DNA of 64,000 nt from an uncultured Bacteroidales bacterium (GCA_902772455.1 CACYAW010000009.1:1-64000), one strand, 5' to 3'; shown: positions 7,925 through 16,615, numbered from the stretch's first letter. The notes: a model not told the origin generated them from the sequence alone. Program-made: numbers and translations.

Positions 7925-8374
7925 ATGAAGAAATTCTTTTTGAAATTTATAGCGCTTGTAGCGCTGTTACTCGTCGCTCCAACAGCACAGGCAACCGACT
8001 GGTTCGATGTCTTGTCGGCTGGTGGCGAGACACTTGCAGTAAATCCTGATATATCGACTACCGATGCGGGCAAGAGCTTCCTGGTGTGGGTGCGCAACAC
8101 GTTTGACCTGCCCGAATCCCGCGATTTCTATACCCGTGACCGTGGCTACGACAGGACGGTGGCCTACAAGCTGACGCTGTACAAATTCAGCGATGATTGG
8201 AACAACTTCAATATCGTGCAAGTGTCGGTATATGATGAGAAGGGCAATCTGATTGATCAGTACGCTAACCCCGATATGGCTTCGACCGAGACCGTGATCC
8301 CGGCTGGGTCGCCCATCGAGACGGTAGCCGAGGCTGCCAAGGTCATCTACGAGATCAAAACCAATCCCGAGTAA
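7925..8374 (+). CDS. Small exported protein of unknown function
   Basis: 149 residues from the ATG at 7925. This start was chosen over in-frame upstream ATGs because those precede the -7 box and because MKKFFLKFIALVALLLVAPTAQA is a clean Sec signal peptide with an AQA cleavage site. The mature part of about 126 residues is acidic and has no cysteine. It contains WFDVLSAGGETLAV and a C-terminal helix (ETVAEAAKVIYEIK). No family was recognised. The gene stands alone between its own promoter and a strong terminator. Confidence 0.75.
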   Translation: MKKFFLKFIALVALLLVAPTAQATDWFDVLSAGGETLAVNPDISTTDAGKSFLVWVRNTFDLPESRDFYTRDRGYDRTVAYKLTLYKFSDDWNNFNIVQVSVYDEKGNLIDQYANPDMASTETVIPAGSPIETVAEAAKVIYEIKTNPE

Positions 8375-8398
8375 CCCAAGCCTATTCATAGAAACACC

Positions 8399-8430
8399 AA
8401 GCCGCAGACGCTCATCGACGTCTGCGGCTT
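8399..8430. terminator. Bidirectional terminator between converging genes
   Basis: A perfect 12-bp stem AAGCCGCAGACG / CGTCTGCGGCTT with an 8-nt loop, between the small exported-protein gene (+) and the serpin gene (-). Confidence 0.8.
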
Positions 8431-8454
8431 GTGTTGTATATGTGGTTGCGGGAT

Positions 8455-9729
8455 TTAATCGCCGCAATAGGTGCCGATGAAGAAAATCGAGCAGGTGCTT
8501 TCCTCCAGGATGAGGTACAGGAAGGGACGGGTGGCATGGAAGTCGAACTTATTATAGGGCTCATAACTCGTATAGGTAAAACCCGCCATGGTGACAGCGG
8601 CCGCCTTGGCTCCGTCTTCGTTGACCTCGATTTTGGCTTTTTGCAGCATTACGGATACGAACAACGGGGCATTCGTCATGTTTGAGAAATCGGCACTGAA
8701 GGGGTCAAATGCCGATTTGATGCCCATGTCACTGAGTGGTCGGATTAGTTGAACTTTGCTGGAGGTCTCGAATTTGGGCAACAGGATATCGATGTCACCT
8801 AGAAAGGTGTTGTAAATGTTTGCATTCAGGTCCTGGAAGTTCATGTCCTGGATGAGTTCCTCAAGACTCACACCCTCGGCGGGGAGCAGGATATACATGC
8901 CATAAGCGCCGCTGCCAAAGGGGAGGCGCACAACCGAGCAGCTATCGTTCTGGCCGTAGAACGTGCGGACCTTGATGTGCATGAGGTCGCGCTTGGCGGT
9001 AGTGCCATTGGGGAGGGTGAAGTCCATCTTGCGGGTATACTTCTTGTCGAATTTGGCGTTCCAGTCGGCCTTGAAATAGATGGCGTTAAGCATAACCATC
9101 GCCTGGTCGGGATTGAGCTGGTCGAGAATCGAGGGAATCATGCCGTCGGTATGGTCCTTGCACCAGCTGTTGATCTTGTCTAGGGTGCTGCCCTTGGTGA
9201 AATCCAGCGCGTCGATTTGAGCATAATAGTAATGTTTCATGTTCTCGATAAATTGCGGTAGCAGGCCGATGCCCAGGGCCGAATTCACCTCGATGCAGTT
9301 GGCGGTTTTTACTGTGGCGGCAGGATCAGCAATAGCACTGCCGTCAATCATTGTCTTGCAGTAGTCGTTGACGGCTGCCACATCGTTACCGAACCCCAGC
9401 ACATCGGTGATTTCGTCGCGTGTGCTGCCTGCAGCGCCTGCATCCATCATCCCGAGCAAGTAGGTCACGCTCAAGGGCGACAGGATGGTGCTGCCCTGAC
9501 GTTCATTGTCTTTCTGCGTGGTGCGGAATAGTCGCCATGCAAACTCATTGTTGTTGTCGCGCATCTGCTTTTGCTCTTCGGTGAGCTGGATGGGAGTTGG
9601 CCTGTCGCTTAGTTGAACAACCTCGTCTTCGCCCATAGTCACATCCTCATCGCTGCTGCACGATGTCATCGCTGCTAGCATCAGTGATGCGATAGCCAGT
9701 AATCTCCAGATTTTTTCCATTGTTGTCAT
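8455..9729 (-). CDS. Serpin-family lipoprotein
   Basis: 424 residues from the ATG at 9729. A lipoprotein signal ends at Cys24 (LMLAAMTSC) and an acidic linker follows. The serpin fold is clear from the breach strand NAIYFKADWNAKFD, the reactive-loop hinge VNEDGAKAAAVTMAG and the C-terminal FHATRPFLYLI ... IFFIG. Small residues in the hinge are typical of inhibitory serpins, so it probably traps serine or cysteine proteases at the cell surface, perhaps host or competitor enzymes. The reactive P1 residue cannot be assigned with confidence; the exposed loop reads FTYTSYEPYNK. An alternative start is the ATG at 9720. Confidence 0.9.
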   Translation of the reverse strand: MTTMEKIWRLLAIASLMLAAMTSCSSDEDVTMGEDEVVQLSDRPTPIQLTEEQKQMRDNNNEFAWRLFRTTQKDNERQGSTILSPLSVTYLLGMMDAGAAGSTRDEITDVLGFGNDVAAVNDYCKTMIDGSAIADPAATVKTANCIEVNSALGIGLLPQFIENMKHYYYAQIDALDFTKGSTLDKINSWCKDHTDGMIPSILDQLNPDQAMVMLNAIYFKADWNAKFDKKYTRKMDFTLPNGTTAKRDLMHIKVRTFYGQNDSCSVVRLPFGSGAYGMYILLPAEGVSLEELIQDMNFQDLNANIYNTFLGDIDILLPKFETSSKVQLIRPLSDMGIKSAFDPFSADFSNMTNAPLFVSVMLQKAKIEVNEDGAKAAAVTMAGFTYTSYEPYNKFDFHATRPFLYLILEESTCSIFFIGTYCGD

Positions 9730-9786
9730 ATTGTTTTTTGAACTGTTGCTATCAATTAAACAGCGTTCTGGCACAATCTTGCATCG

Positions 9787-10311
9787 TCAGTCCATCAGTT
9801 TCCACAGGCCCAGCGTCTTTCCGCGGAATATGCGGTACTCGACTTCAGTCAATTCCATTGTGAACGTGGGCAATTCCACCTGACTGATGATGTCCTGGAG
9901 TTTGCGTACATTCATCCTTGCATCCTGCACGCGGCCCAGGGTGACGTGCAGCTTGAAATCGGACTGTATCTCGCAACCCTTAGCCTTGAAATAGCGCCTG
10001 ACGTCCTCAACCAGCGCCAGAAAGTCCTCGGGGGCATCGGTAGTCGTGAGGTGGATGACCTGACGGTGATAGCCCGAGGCAAACGCGTCAAGTTTGTCAA
10101 ATGTGAGGGTAGGGGCCATCGCATCATCGAGGATGTTGTTCAACCCCGGCACCAGATTCACATGATCGGGCGCAAAATCCAGGAAGGCCATTGTGATATG
10201 ATAGTATCCCCGCTGCCATCGGATATCGATGCCATCGAGCAGGTCACGCAACTCCCTGAACCAGTAATCGTCAAAGGAGATGGGCACTTTGAATTCCAGA
10301 TAACTCTTCAT
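9787..10311 (-). CDS. 2H phosphoesterase / 2'-5' RNA ligase-like protein
   Basis: 174 residues with the two hallmark HxT motifs of the 2H superfamily: HIT at residues 38-40 and HVT at 122-124, about 84 residues apart. Family members hydrolyse or form 2',3'-cyclic or 2'-5' phosphodiesters, for example in RNA end processing. The substrate here is unknown. The ATG at 10311 is used; a TTG two codons upstream is less likely. A TAACTTTG -7 box lies at 10340-10347, 28 nt upstream. There is no signal peptide, so it acts in the cytoplasm. Confidence 0.75.
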   Translation of the reverse strand: MKSYLEFKVPISFDDYWFRELRDLLDGIDIRWQRGYYHITMAFLDFAPDHVNLVPGLNNILDDAMAPTLTFDKLDAFASGYHRQVIHLTTTDAPEDFLALVEDVRRYFKAKGCEIQSDFKLHVTLGRVQDARMNVRKLQDIISQVELPTFTMELTEVEYRIFRGKTLGLWKLMD

Positions 10312-10376
10312 AAGCAATAATTTTATTGGATGATGAAGGCAAAGTTACGCAATTCCTTTGAAACAGGGAACTGTTA

Positions 10377-11546
10377 TTACAGGGAAAGTCGCAGACCGGC
10401 ATTCAAGTTGATGTTCCAAGGCTTATCTTTGAAATAATTGTCAACGGCGCTACCGTTATTGAAGTAATGACGTGCCGTCGGCTCAACATAGATTCCGAAG
10501 CCCTGCAACAGGTCGAACTGCAAACCTGGGCCTGCCAAAGCCGAGAACTGCACTCGGTCTTTACCGATGCTGGTCACATCAGCCTGGGTGTTTTTTTTGA
10601 ATGTTGCTTTGACGTTAAAATCGGCCTGTATGCCACCAATGGCATAGACGTTGAAGTGCTTATGGTTCCAAATGGTGTAAATGGCTCCCAATGGAACTCC
10701 CACATAGTGCAATACCTGCTCTTGGTAGGTGTTCATAATGGTTGTTTTGGACTTGAGGCGTGAGTAAGTCAATCCACTGGTGACCGACCAACGCCCACTG
10801 ATGGGCACACGCACACTGGCGCCAAGAGTGACAGGTTTGTAATGCTTGGTATAGGAGTAAATCGATATGGGAGTTTCATACTCATTACTCATCCGATGAA
10901 CCGTATAAAGTCCTGTGCTTTCCAATTTTGGAGTGATAACGGAGTTTGAAGCGAACAATCCGATGGTTATCGGCTCCTTTTTTCGAGCCAGGCATTGGAT
11001 GCCGCTATTAGCTGATGACGGTTGAATGGGATTGTCGTCAATGAGAGCAAGCGTCGGTTGGCTGTCTTTTGGAACCTCTTCAGGTGGGATAATTTGACTG
11101 GCTTTTTCCTCCTTCTTTTCCGGTTCGCTGTCGTTAGTCATTTGGGATACAGCCTTGGGAGTGTCGTTGGAGGCTGCCGGGGCTGATGATTGGTTGACGG
11201 GAACCGCTCGGGCAATGTGATGAGAGGCGGCGATTTCATCGTCGGCAGGGTTTGTGACGTCATTTTTGGTGAGGACTTCGGTCCTTGGAGTATGATCCTC
11301 GTCTTGGCTCAAGGTAATGGCGGGAGTTTCGACAGATGTGTCTTCTCCTCGGTTCCACAATAAACTGCCTGTGCCGATGACTGCCAGCGCAATGGCTGCC
11401 GCTGCGGCATAGCGGAGCCAGACGGGCTTCACTTTGCTATGCTGGGGCAGTCGGGCCTCGATGTCCTGCCACAGGTCATCGGGGACGGGCTCCTTGTGGC
11501 CGTCCATCTTGGCTTGCAGTTGTTTTATCCAGTCGTTGTCAGTCAT
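10377..11546 (-). CDS. Anti-sigma-like N-terminus fused to an outer-membrane-type beta-barrel domain
   Basis: 389 residues. Residues 1-40 (with PDDLWQDIEARLP) are cytoplasmic and resemble anti-sigma or sigma-partner proteins. Residues about 42-65 form one membrane helix. A Ser/Pro/Glu-rich periplasmic linker extends to about 190. The C-terminal 190 residues are an amphipathic beta-strand domain of porin/PorT type (GASVRVPISGRWSVTSGLTY, GPGLQFDLLQGFGIYVEPTA) ending in LNAGLRLSL with the terminal aromatic/Leu pattern of barrels. The start overlaps the end of the sigma-factor gene (ATGA), so the two are translationally coupled. It probably controls that sigma factor. Confidence 0.7.
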   Translation of the reverse strand: MTDNDWIKQLQAKMDGHKEPVPDDLWQDIEARLPQHSKVKPVWLRYAAAAAIALAVIGTGSLLWNRGEDTSVETPAITLSQDEDHTPRTEVLTKNDVTNPADDEIAASHHIARAVPVNQSSAPAASNDTPKAVSQMTNDSEPEKKEEKASQIIPPEEVPKDSQPTLALIDDNPIQPSSANSGIQCLARKKEPITIGLFASNSVITPKLESTGLYTVHRMSNEYETPISIYSYTKHYKPVTLGASVRVPISGRWSVTSGLTYSRLKSKTTIMNTYQEQVLHYVGVPLGAIYTIWNHKHFNVYAIGGIQADFNVKATFKKNTQADVTSIGKDRVQFSALAGPGLQFDLLQGFGIYVEPTARHYFNNGSAVDNYFKDKPWNINLNAGLRLSL

Positions 11547-12010
11547 CGTGCTCTCTTGATGCCCAGCATTTGGGCGATTTCTTTGTGACTTTTGTGCTCA
11601 AACACAAATTGGTTGAACACCACGCGGTATCCTGTTGGCAGTTCCGCTATCATCCTGTTGATTTCCTCGAGCGGCACAACGTTGATGTCGGGTGGCTCCT
11701 CTTCAGGCGCCTCCACATTCACCTCATCGAGGAACGTCAGCCGGGCATGCCGCTTGAGGCTGTTGATGGACTCGTTGGCGACAATCCGGGTCATCCAGGC
11801 ACGCAGTGATCCTTGGCCGCGATAGGAAAAATCGTCGATACGGGTAAATGCCTTGAGGAAGCAGTCCTGCAGCACATCGCGGCAGTCGTCACGGTCGCCC
11901 AGGTAACGCACTGCAGTGGCCATAGCCGTGCCTGCCAGCAGGTCATACATCGCGCGCATGGCCTTCCGGTCCCCGTTCTTGACTCCGTTGACAATCTGCA
12001 GTTCAGTCAC
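11543..12010 (-). CDS. ECF-type RNA polymerase sigma factor with shortened region 4
   Basis: 155 residues from a GTG start at 12010 (MTELQIVNG). Region 2 is well formed (YDLLAGTAMATAVRYLGDRDDCRDVLQDCFLKAF, with GSLRAWMTRIVANES following). Region 4 starts normally (LPTGYRVVFNQFVFEHKSHKEIAQMLGIK) but then reads RAR and stops. The usual recognition-helix segment, of the form EGTSRSQLARAR, is missing. This looks like an in-frame loss of about nine codons that joins GIK directly to RAR. Family members are normally about 165-190 residues. Promoter binding may be impaired or altered. It heads an operon with the anti-sigma/barrel gene. Confidence 0.85.
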   Translation of the reverse strand: MTELQIVNGVKNGDRKAMRAMYDLLAGTAMATAVRYLGDRDDCRDVLQDCFLKAFTRIDDFSYRGQGSLRAWMTRIVANESINSLKRHARLTFLDEVNVEAPEEEPPDINVVPLEEINRMIAELPTGYRVVFNQFVFEHKSHKEIAQMLGIKRAR

Positions 12011-12036
12011 TCAATCTGTTCTTCAAGTTCTAAACA

Positions 12037-12065
12037 CAAAGTTAGACAGAATCTTGCATCTACAA
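12037..12065 (-). promoter_or_regulatory. Promoter of the sigma/anti-sigma operon
   Basis: TTG (12063-12065), 18-nt spacer, TAACTTTG (12037-12044), 26 nt before the GTG start. It overlaps the edge of the terminator of the preceding gene. Confidence 0.6.
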
Positions 12066-12067
12066 CT

Positions 12068-12109
12068 AAAAAACCGTATGCATCTTTTGATCGATGCATA
12101 CGGTTTTTT
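12068..12109 (-). terminator. Intrinsic terminator after the FMN-binding protein gene
   Basis: A 17-bp perfect stem (AAAAAACCGTATGCATC and its complement) with an 8-nt loop, just past the stop codon at 12124. Confidence 0.9.
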
Positions 12110-12123
12110 GTCGGTCTTAACGG

Positions 12124-12582
12124 TTAGCGGCGTTTCTTGGTGCCCTTTTTGGTGCTTGCCTTCTTGCCTGTGGCTTTCTTTGATGACGAGGATTTTGCCT
12201 TGTCAAGACCCATCTGGATGTTTTGGATGAGGGCCTTGCTGGTATAGGTGGCTCCGGTGGCGATGTCGGCATCGAGTTTCTTGGCCTCGGCAACGGTTTT
12301 GCCGATATACTGTGGCAGCACTTTGTCCTTTGCGCGCTTGAGGTATCCGGGCGACTCTTGGTTGGGCAGCACCTCGATGTTCTCGATCACGCCGTTCTTG
12401 ACCGTGATATTGAGTGGGGTAGTGCCGTTATAGCCGATGACCTTGTTGGCGATGTCACCAGTATAGATGACTTGTGTGGCGCTGGCTTTCTTAGCCGTGG
12501 TTTTCTTCTTGGTGCGGGCATCGAGAGAGGCGGTGCCGGCTACGAGCAGCATGATGGCTGCGATAATCAATGTCTTTTTCAT
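12124..12582 (-). CDS. Periplasmic FMN-binding domain protein (covalent flavinylation type)
   Basis: 152 residues. A signal peptide (MKKTLIIAAIMLLVAGTASLDA) is followed by one FMN_bind domain. Residues 106-112, DIATGAT, match the D-x-x-(S/T)-G-A-T motif in which the last Thr (Thr112) accepts FMN through a phosphoester bond, as in RnfG and NqrC. The C-terminus is a Lys/Ser-rich tail (residues about 134-152). It is not next to Rnf, Nqr or visible flavintransferase (ApbE) genes, so the flavin would have to be attached by an ApbE encoded elsewhere. A role in extracytosolic electron transfer is inferred. Confidence 0.82.
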   Translation of the reverse strand: MKKTLIIAAIMLLVAGTASLDARTKKKTTAKKASATQVIYTGDIANKVIGYNGTTPLNITVKNGVIENIEVLPNQESPGYLKRAKDKVLPQYIGKTVAEAKKLDADIATGATYTSKALIQNIQMGLDKAKSSSSKKATGKKASTKKGTKKRR

Positions 12583-12781
12583 ATATTTAGTTTTTATTTC
12601 TAGTCCCTAGTTTCTAGTCCCTAGTTTCTAGTTTAGATATTGTGATTCTCCAAAAGTTTAAACACAACTTAGCGTCTTAGCGCCTTAGCGTGGTGCCCAA
12701 AGAGGGCGAATGTTAAACAAAAAAGTTGTTATTGTTGTTTAACCCATTTTTTGTTTAAGTTGTTTGAAAAAACATAGCGCC
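12583..12781. repeat. Stacked short-period arrays 3' of the nucleotidyltransferase gene
   Basis: Four blocks fill this spacer. CTTAGCG units start inside the murU stop region (12773-12788). A GTT-rich stretch follows at about 12722-12765. Three 8-bp CTTAGCGT-type units lie at 12669-12693. Five 7-bp units alternating CTAGTCC and CTAGTTT lie at 12600-12636. No gene and no promoter consensus is seen here. Confidence 0.7.
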
Positions 12782-13540
12782 TTAGCGTGAAGTAGGCTGC
12801 AGTAACTCTTGGGCTTGGGCGAGCGTTTCGGGTTTGCCAATGTCCAGCCACTGGTAATCAATGTCAGGATGGTAACCCTGAATCAGGTGATGACTGCACA
12901 TGTTGATGTAGAAGGGCGTGATAGAGAACTTGTCCTCTCCTCCTTTGCGACGGAAACGTTCAAGTTCGGGGAAGATGCGCGGAGAAATCACATGCAAACC
13001 GCCAAAGGCCATTTCCCGCAGGTTGCGGCCTTGAAGTTTCTCGGCATCGGGCTTGAATTCGCCTGTAGCCTTATTGGTCCAGCCGCACAGGCGGTCATTC
13101 TCGTCAAACAGGAAGTAGCGTTGCGTCTTGCGTTCCTTGACCAGGATTGTGGCCATGGCATCGTGCTTCACGTGGTAGTCGTAGAATGCCTTCAGGTCCA
13201 GCGTGCTGATAATGTCGGTGTTATGTACCAGAAAAGGCTCGTCACCGTCCAGCCACTGGCGCGCCTTAAGGATACCGCCGCCCGTGTCGAGCAGCAGTCC
13301 GCGCTCGTCACTGATGTGCAGGTTAAGCCCGAAGTTGTTATTCTTCTCGAGGAAGTCGATAATCATCTGCCCGTAATGGTGGATGTTGATGGTGATGTCG
13401 TGAAAACCTGCTGCCGCGACGCGTTCTATGACGTGTTGCAGCATGGGCTTGCCGGCAATCTCAACCATCGCTTTGGGACGGTCGTCGGTTAACGGGCGAA
13501 GGCGTGTACCCAGCCCCGCAGCAAAAATCAGCGCTTTCAT
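12782..13540 (-). CDS. murU: Sugar-1-phosphate nucleotidyltransferase, probably MurNAc-1-P uridylyltransferase
   Basis: 252 residues with the NTP_transferase signature GLGTRLRPLTDDRPKAM (residues 9-25), the GGGIL turn and the terminal W-x-DIGKPE motif. Length and context fit MurU, which converts MurNAc-1-phosphate and UTP to UDP-MurNAc in peptidoglycan recycling. The gene starts 4 bp inside the end of the AmgK-like kinase gene, the enzyme that would supply the substrate. Other sugar-1-P substrates, such as heptose or mannose, cannot be excluded from sequence alone. Confidence 0.78.
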   Translation of the reverse strand: MKALIFAAGLGTRLRPLTDDRPKAMVEIAGKPMLQHVIERVAAAGFHDITINIHHYGQMIIDFLEKNNNFGLNLHISDERGLLLDTGGGILKARQWLDGDEPFLVHNTDIISTLDLKAFYDYHVKHDAMATILVKERKTQRYFLFDENDRLCGWTNKATGEFKPDAEKLQGRNLREMAFGGLHVISPRIFPELERFRRKGGEDKFSITPFYINMCSHHLIQGYHPDIDYQWLDIGKPETLAQAQELLQPTSR

Positions 13541-15000
13541 TGCACGGTGGGATTAAGGGTGCGTTCGTGGTCGGGCTGCTCGCGGTGTGAGAGTTCGACA
13601 CGCACGTTGAACTTTTGGTGGATATGCTCGGCTAGGTGTTCGGCAGCATAGACCGAACGGTGCTGACCGCCCGTACAGCCGAAGCACACCATCAAGTCGG
13701 TGAAACTGCGCTTCATGTAGCGCTCAACCGACTCGTCAACCAGGGCATAGACATGCTCCAGCCACTTGTCGATGGTACTCTCTTTCTTCAGGAAGTCGAT
13801 GACGTTCTGGTCCAGACCCGTGAAGGCTTTGTACTTGTCGTACTTGCCCGGGTTGTTCAGCGCACGGCAGTCAAACACGAAACCGCCGCCGTTGCCCGAG
13901 GAGTCGTGAGGAATGCCTTTCTTGTAGGCAAAGCTCATCACCCTGACGGTCAGTCCCTTGTCCTCGCTGACGAAGTCCTTGAGGTTGACCAGCTCATCGA
14001 TGACGAGGCTCAGGTAGGGATATTGGGTGAACGGCTTGTCGATGACGAGCTTGCGCAGATTGGCCACGGCGGGAACGATGCTGTTCTTCATGAAGTCGGG
14101 CTTCTTCTCGAAGTAGCCGCGGAAACCGTAGGCGCCCAACACCTGCAACGTGCGGAAGAGTACGAAAAGGCGCAGGTTGTCATAGAAGGTCTTCTCGTCG
14201 AGGTCAGGCTGATATTCCTTGAGCTTTTCAAGATAGGCCTTGACGAGGTCTTTTTTCAACTCATCGGGATACTTGGCGCGGGACTGCCACACAAAGGAGG
14301 CCACGTCATAGTAGTATGGGCCACGGCGGCCGCCCTGGAAATCAATGAATGCCAACTTGCAGTCGGCAGGGTGGTCGGCATCGCCCACGAGCATCACGTT
14401 GCGCGACTGGAAATCGCGGTACATGAAGGTGTCGCTAGGCACTGCCAACAGGTCATGGGTCAACTTCTCAAAGTCGTTCTCCAGTTTGTCCTCGTTGAAA
14501 ACCACTCCAGTGGCTTTAAGGAAACAGTACTTGAAGTAGTTCAGGTCCCACTTGATGGAACGCTCGTCAAAGCACTTGGCCGGATAGCAGTTGTTATAGT
14601 CAAAACCACGGGTACCGCGGAACTGGATATCTACCAGATCGCGCATGGTGCGGCGCAAAAGTTCCTTCTCGCCGCTGGTGAAAGCGTGTGTCATGGCACT
14701 GCGGCGTATCTTGTTCCACAGGATGTTCTCGGGTTTCTTGCCCAAGTCTTCCTGGATGTAGGCCATGTGGTCATCACTCACGCCATAGACTTCGGGTACC
14801 GACAGGCCTAGCTTGTGGAAGTGGCGCGCTATGTAGATGAACGCGTCGTTCTCTTCGCGAGATTCGCCGATGACGCCCACGATGGAACGCTCACCCGTCA
14901 GGCGGTAGTACTGGCGGTTAGAGCCCGCTTTGTCCATGAGCACAATATCGGTGGGCTCGCTGCCCACATGCTCCAAGTATAATTGTTTCAGTCTCTCCAT
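13537..15000 (-). CDS. Amino-sugar kinase (AmgK-like) fused to a RapZ C-terminal domain
   Basis: 487 residues. Residues about 1-330 form an aminoglycoside-phosphotransferase-fold kinase: catalytic loop MYRDFQSRNVML with the Asp and Asn ligands, then the metal-binding IDFQGGRRGPYYYD. AmgK kinases phosphorylate MurNAc/GlcNAc at C1. Residues about 345-487 match the RapZ C-terminal domain: DCRALNNPGKYD, then GCTGGQHRSVYAAEHLAEH, the conserved phosphate-binding loop. In E. coli that domain binds glucosamine-6-phosphate and small RNAs that control glmS. The fusion followed by murU suggests recycling coupled to an amino-sugar sensor. The sensing role is inference. Confidence 0.82.
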   Translation of the reverse strand: MERLKQLYLEHVGSEPTDIVLMDKAGSNRQYYRLTGERSIVGVIGESREENDAFIYIARHFHKLGLSVPEVYGVSDDHMAYIQEDLGKKPENILWNKIRRSAMTHAFTSGEKELLRRTMRDLVDIQFRGTRGFDYNNCYPAKCFDERSIKWDLNYFKYCFLKATGVVFNEDKLENDFEKLTHDLLAVPSDTFMYRDFQSRNVMLVGDADHPADCKLAFIDFQGGRRGPYYYDVASFVWQSRAKYPDELKKDLVKAYLEKLKEYQPDLDEKTFYDNLRLFVLFRTLQVLGAYGFRGYFEKKPDFMKNSIVPAVANLRKLVIDKPFTQYPYLSLVIDELVNLKDFVSEDKGLTVRVMSFAYKKGIPHDSSGNGGGFVFDCRALNNPGKYDKYKAFTGLDQNVIDFLKKESTIDKWLEHVYALVDESVERYMKRSFTDLMVCFGCTGGQHRSVYAAEHLAEHIHQKFNVRVELSHREQPDHERTLNPTVQ

Positions 15001-15037
15001 TGCTATCTGTAAATTAAGTGTTTATGTTGTCCTGATA

Positions 15038-16615
15038 TTAGAATTCGCTTGTGAAGTGGAAGGTGATTTTGGGGAAGTCCTGCTGAGCCATCTGCAAAAC
15101 GTAGTTGGAGTCGGCAAGGAAGACGTCACGGCCCTCGGTGTCGAGTGCCATGAACTGGTGTTTGCGCTTCTTGAAGGCATCCAGTGCATCTTCATCGTCG
15201 CTCTCGATCCAGCAGGCCTTGTACAGGTGGATGGGCTCCCAACGGCATTGGGCGCCATACTCGTGCAGCAGGCGGTACTGGATGACCTCAAACTGCAGCT
15301 GGCCCACGGTGCCGATGATCTTGCGGTTGTTGAACTGGTTGACGAACATTTGGGCAACGCCTTCGTCCATCAGCTGTTCCAGGCCCTTGTTGAGCTGTTT
15401 GGTCTTCATTGGGTCAGAGTTCTCGATGTACTTGAACATCTCGGGCGAGAAACTGGGCAGGCCGCGGAAGTGAAGATCTTCGCCCTCGGTCAGCGTGTCG
15501 CCGATCTTGAAAATGCCGTTGTCAGGCAGACCCACGATATCGCCGGGATACACCTCGTCGATGATCTCCTTCTTCTGGGCCATGAAGGCCGTCGGGGCAC
15601 TGAAGCGGTAGCTCTTGCCGCTGCGCACATGCTTGTAGTTGCCGTTGCGCTGGAACACACCCGAACATACCTTGACAAAGGCGATGCAACTGCGGTGGTT
15701 GGGGTCCATATTGGCATGGATCTTGAAAACGAAGCCCGTGAACTTGTCTTCGCCGGGTTCTACGGTACGCTCGATGGCGTCCACAGGGCGGGGCGACGGG
15801 GCAATGCGCACAAAGCAGTCCAGCAGCTCTTTCACGCCAAAGGTATTCAGTGCCGAGCCGAAAAATACAGGTGCCACCTTGGCATCCAGATAGTCGAGCG
15901 TGTTGAAGTCGGGATAAACGCCGTCGATGAGCTCGATGTCGGCACGCAGCTTCTCGGCATCAGCACTGCCCACGGCCTTGTCGATGGCGGGGTCGTTGAT
16001 GTCGTTGATATCGACGCGGTCGGTCACATGCTGCTTGTCGGGTTTGAACAGGCTGATGTTGTGCTCGTAAATGTTATACACGCCCTTGAAGTGGGCGCCG
16101 ATGTTGATGGGCCAGCTCAGGGGGCGCACGTCAATCTTCAGCTCCTGCTCCAACTCGTCGAGGATGTCAAACGGGTCGCGGCCCTCACGGTCGAGCTTGT
16201 TGACGAAGATAATGACAGGCGTATTGCGCATGCGGCACACCTCCATCAGTTTACGGGTCTGGGTCTCAACACCCTTGGCGACATCCACCACGATGATAAC
16301 GCTGTCAACGGCAGTCAACGTGCGGTAGGTGTCCTCGGCAAAGTCCTGGTGACCGGGAGTGTCAAGGATATTGATTTTGTAGTCGCCATAATTGAATCCC
16401 ATGACCGAGGTGGCAACCGAGATACCGCGTTGTTTCTCGATTTCCATCCAGTCGCTGGTGGCGGTCTTCTTGATTTTATTGGATTTCACGGCGCCTGCCA
16501 CATGAATAGCGCCACCAAAGAGCAGCAGCTTTTCGGTAAGCGTGGTCTTGCCGGCATCAGGATGTGAGATGATGGCAAAGGTACGGCGGCGGGTGATTTC
16601 GGTAGTCAGGGACAT
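15038..16615 (-). CDS. prfC: Peptide chain release factor 3
   Basis: 525 residues, full length for RF3. It carries the G1 motif [10 protein letters not shown], the switch I region with [15 protein letters not shown]3 DTPGHQDF and G4 NKLDREG. The C-terminal RF3 domain is present ([15 protein letters not shown]). This GTPase recycles RF1/RF2 from the ribosome after termination. It lies 23 bp downstream of rfbD and 37 bp upstream of the kinase-RapZ gene, in the same minus-strand run. Confidence 0.95.
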   Translation of the reverse strand: MSLTTEITRRRTFAIISHPDAGKTTLTEKLLLFGGAIHVAGAVKSNKIKKTATSDWMEIEKQRGISVATSVMGFNYGDYKINILDTPGHQDFAEDTYRTLTAVDSVIIVVDVAKGVETQTRKLMEVCRMRNTPVIIFVNKLDREGRDPFDILDELEQELKIDVRPLSWPINIGAHFKGVYNIYEHNISLFKPDKQHVTDRVDINDINDPAIDKAVGSADAEKLRADIELIDGVYPDFNTLDYLDAKVAPVFFGSALNTFGVKELLDCFVRIAPSPRPVDAIERTVEPGEDKFTGFVFKIHANMDPNHRSCIAFVKVCSGVFQRNGNYKHVRSGKSYRFSAPTAFMAQKKEIIDEVYPGDIVGLPDNGIFKIGDTLTEGEDLHFRGLPSFSPEMFKYIENSDPMKTKQLNKGLEQLMDEGVAQMFVNQFNNRKIIGTVGQLQFEVIQYRLLHEYGAQCRWEPIHLYKACWIESDDEDALDAFKKRKHQFMALDTEGRDVFLADSNYVLQMAQQDFPKITFHFTSEF

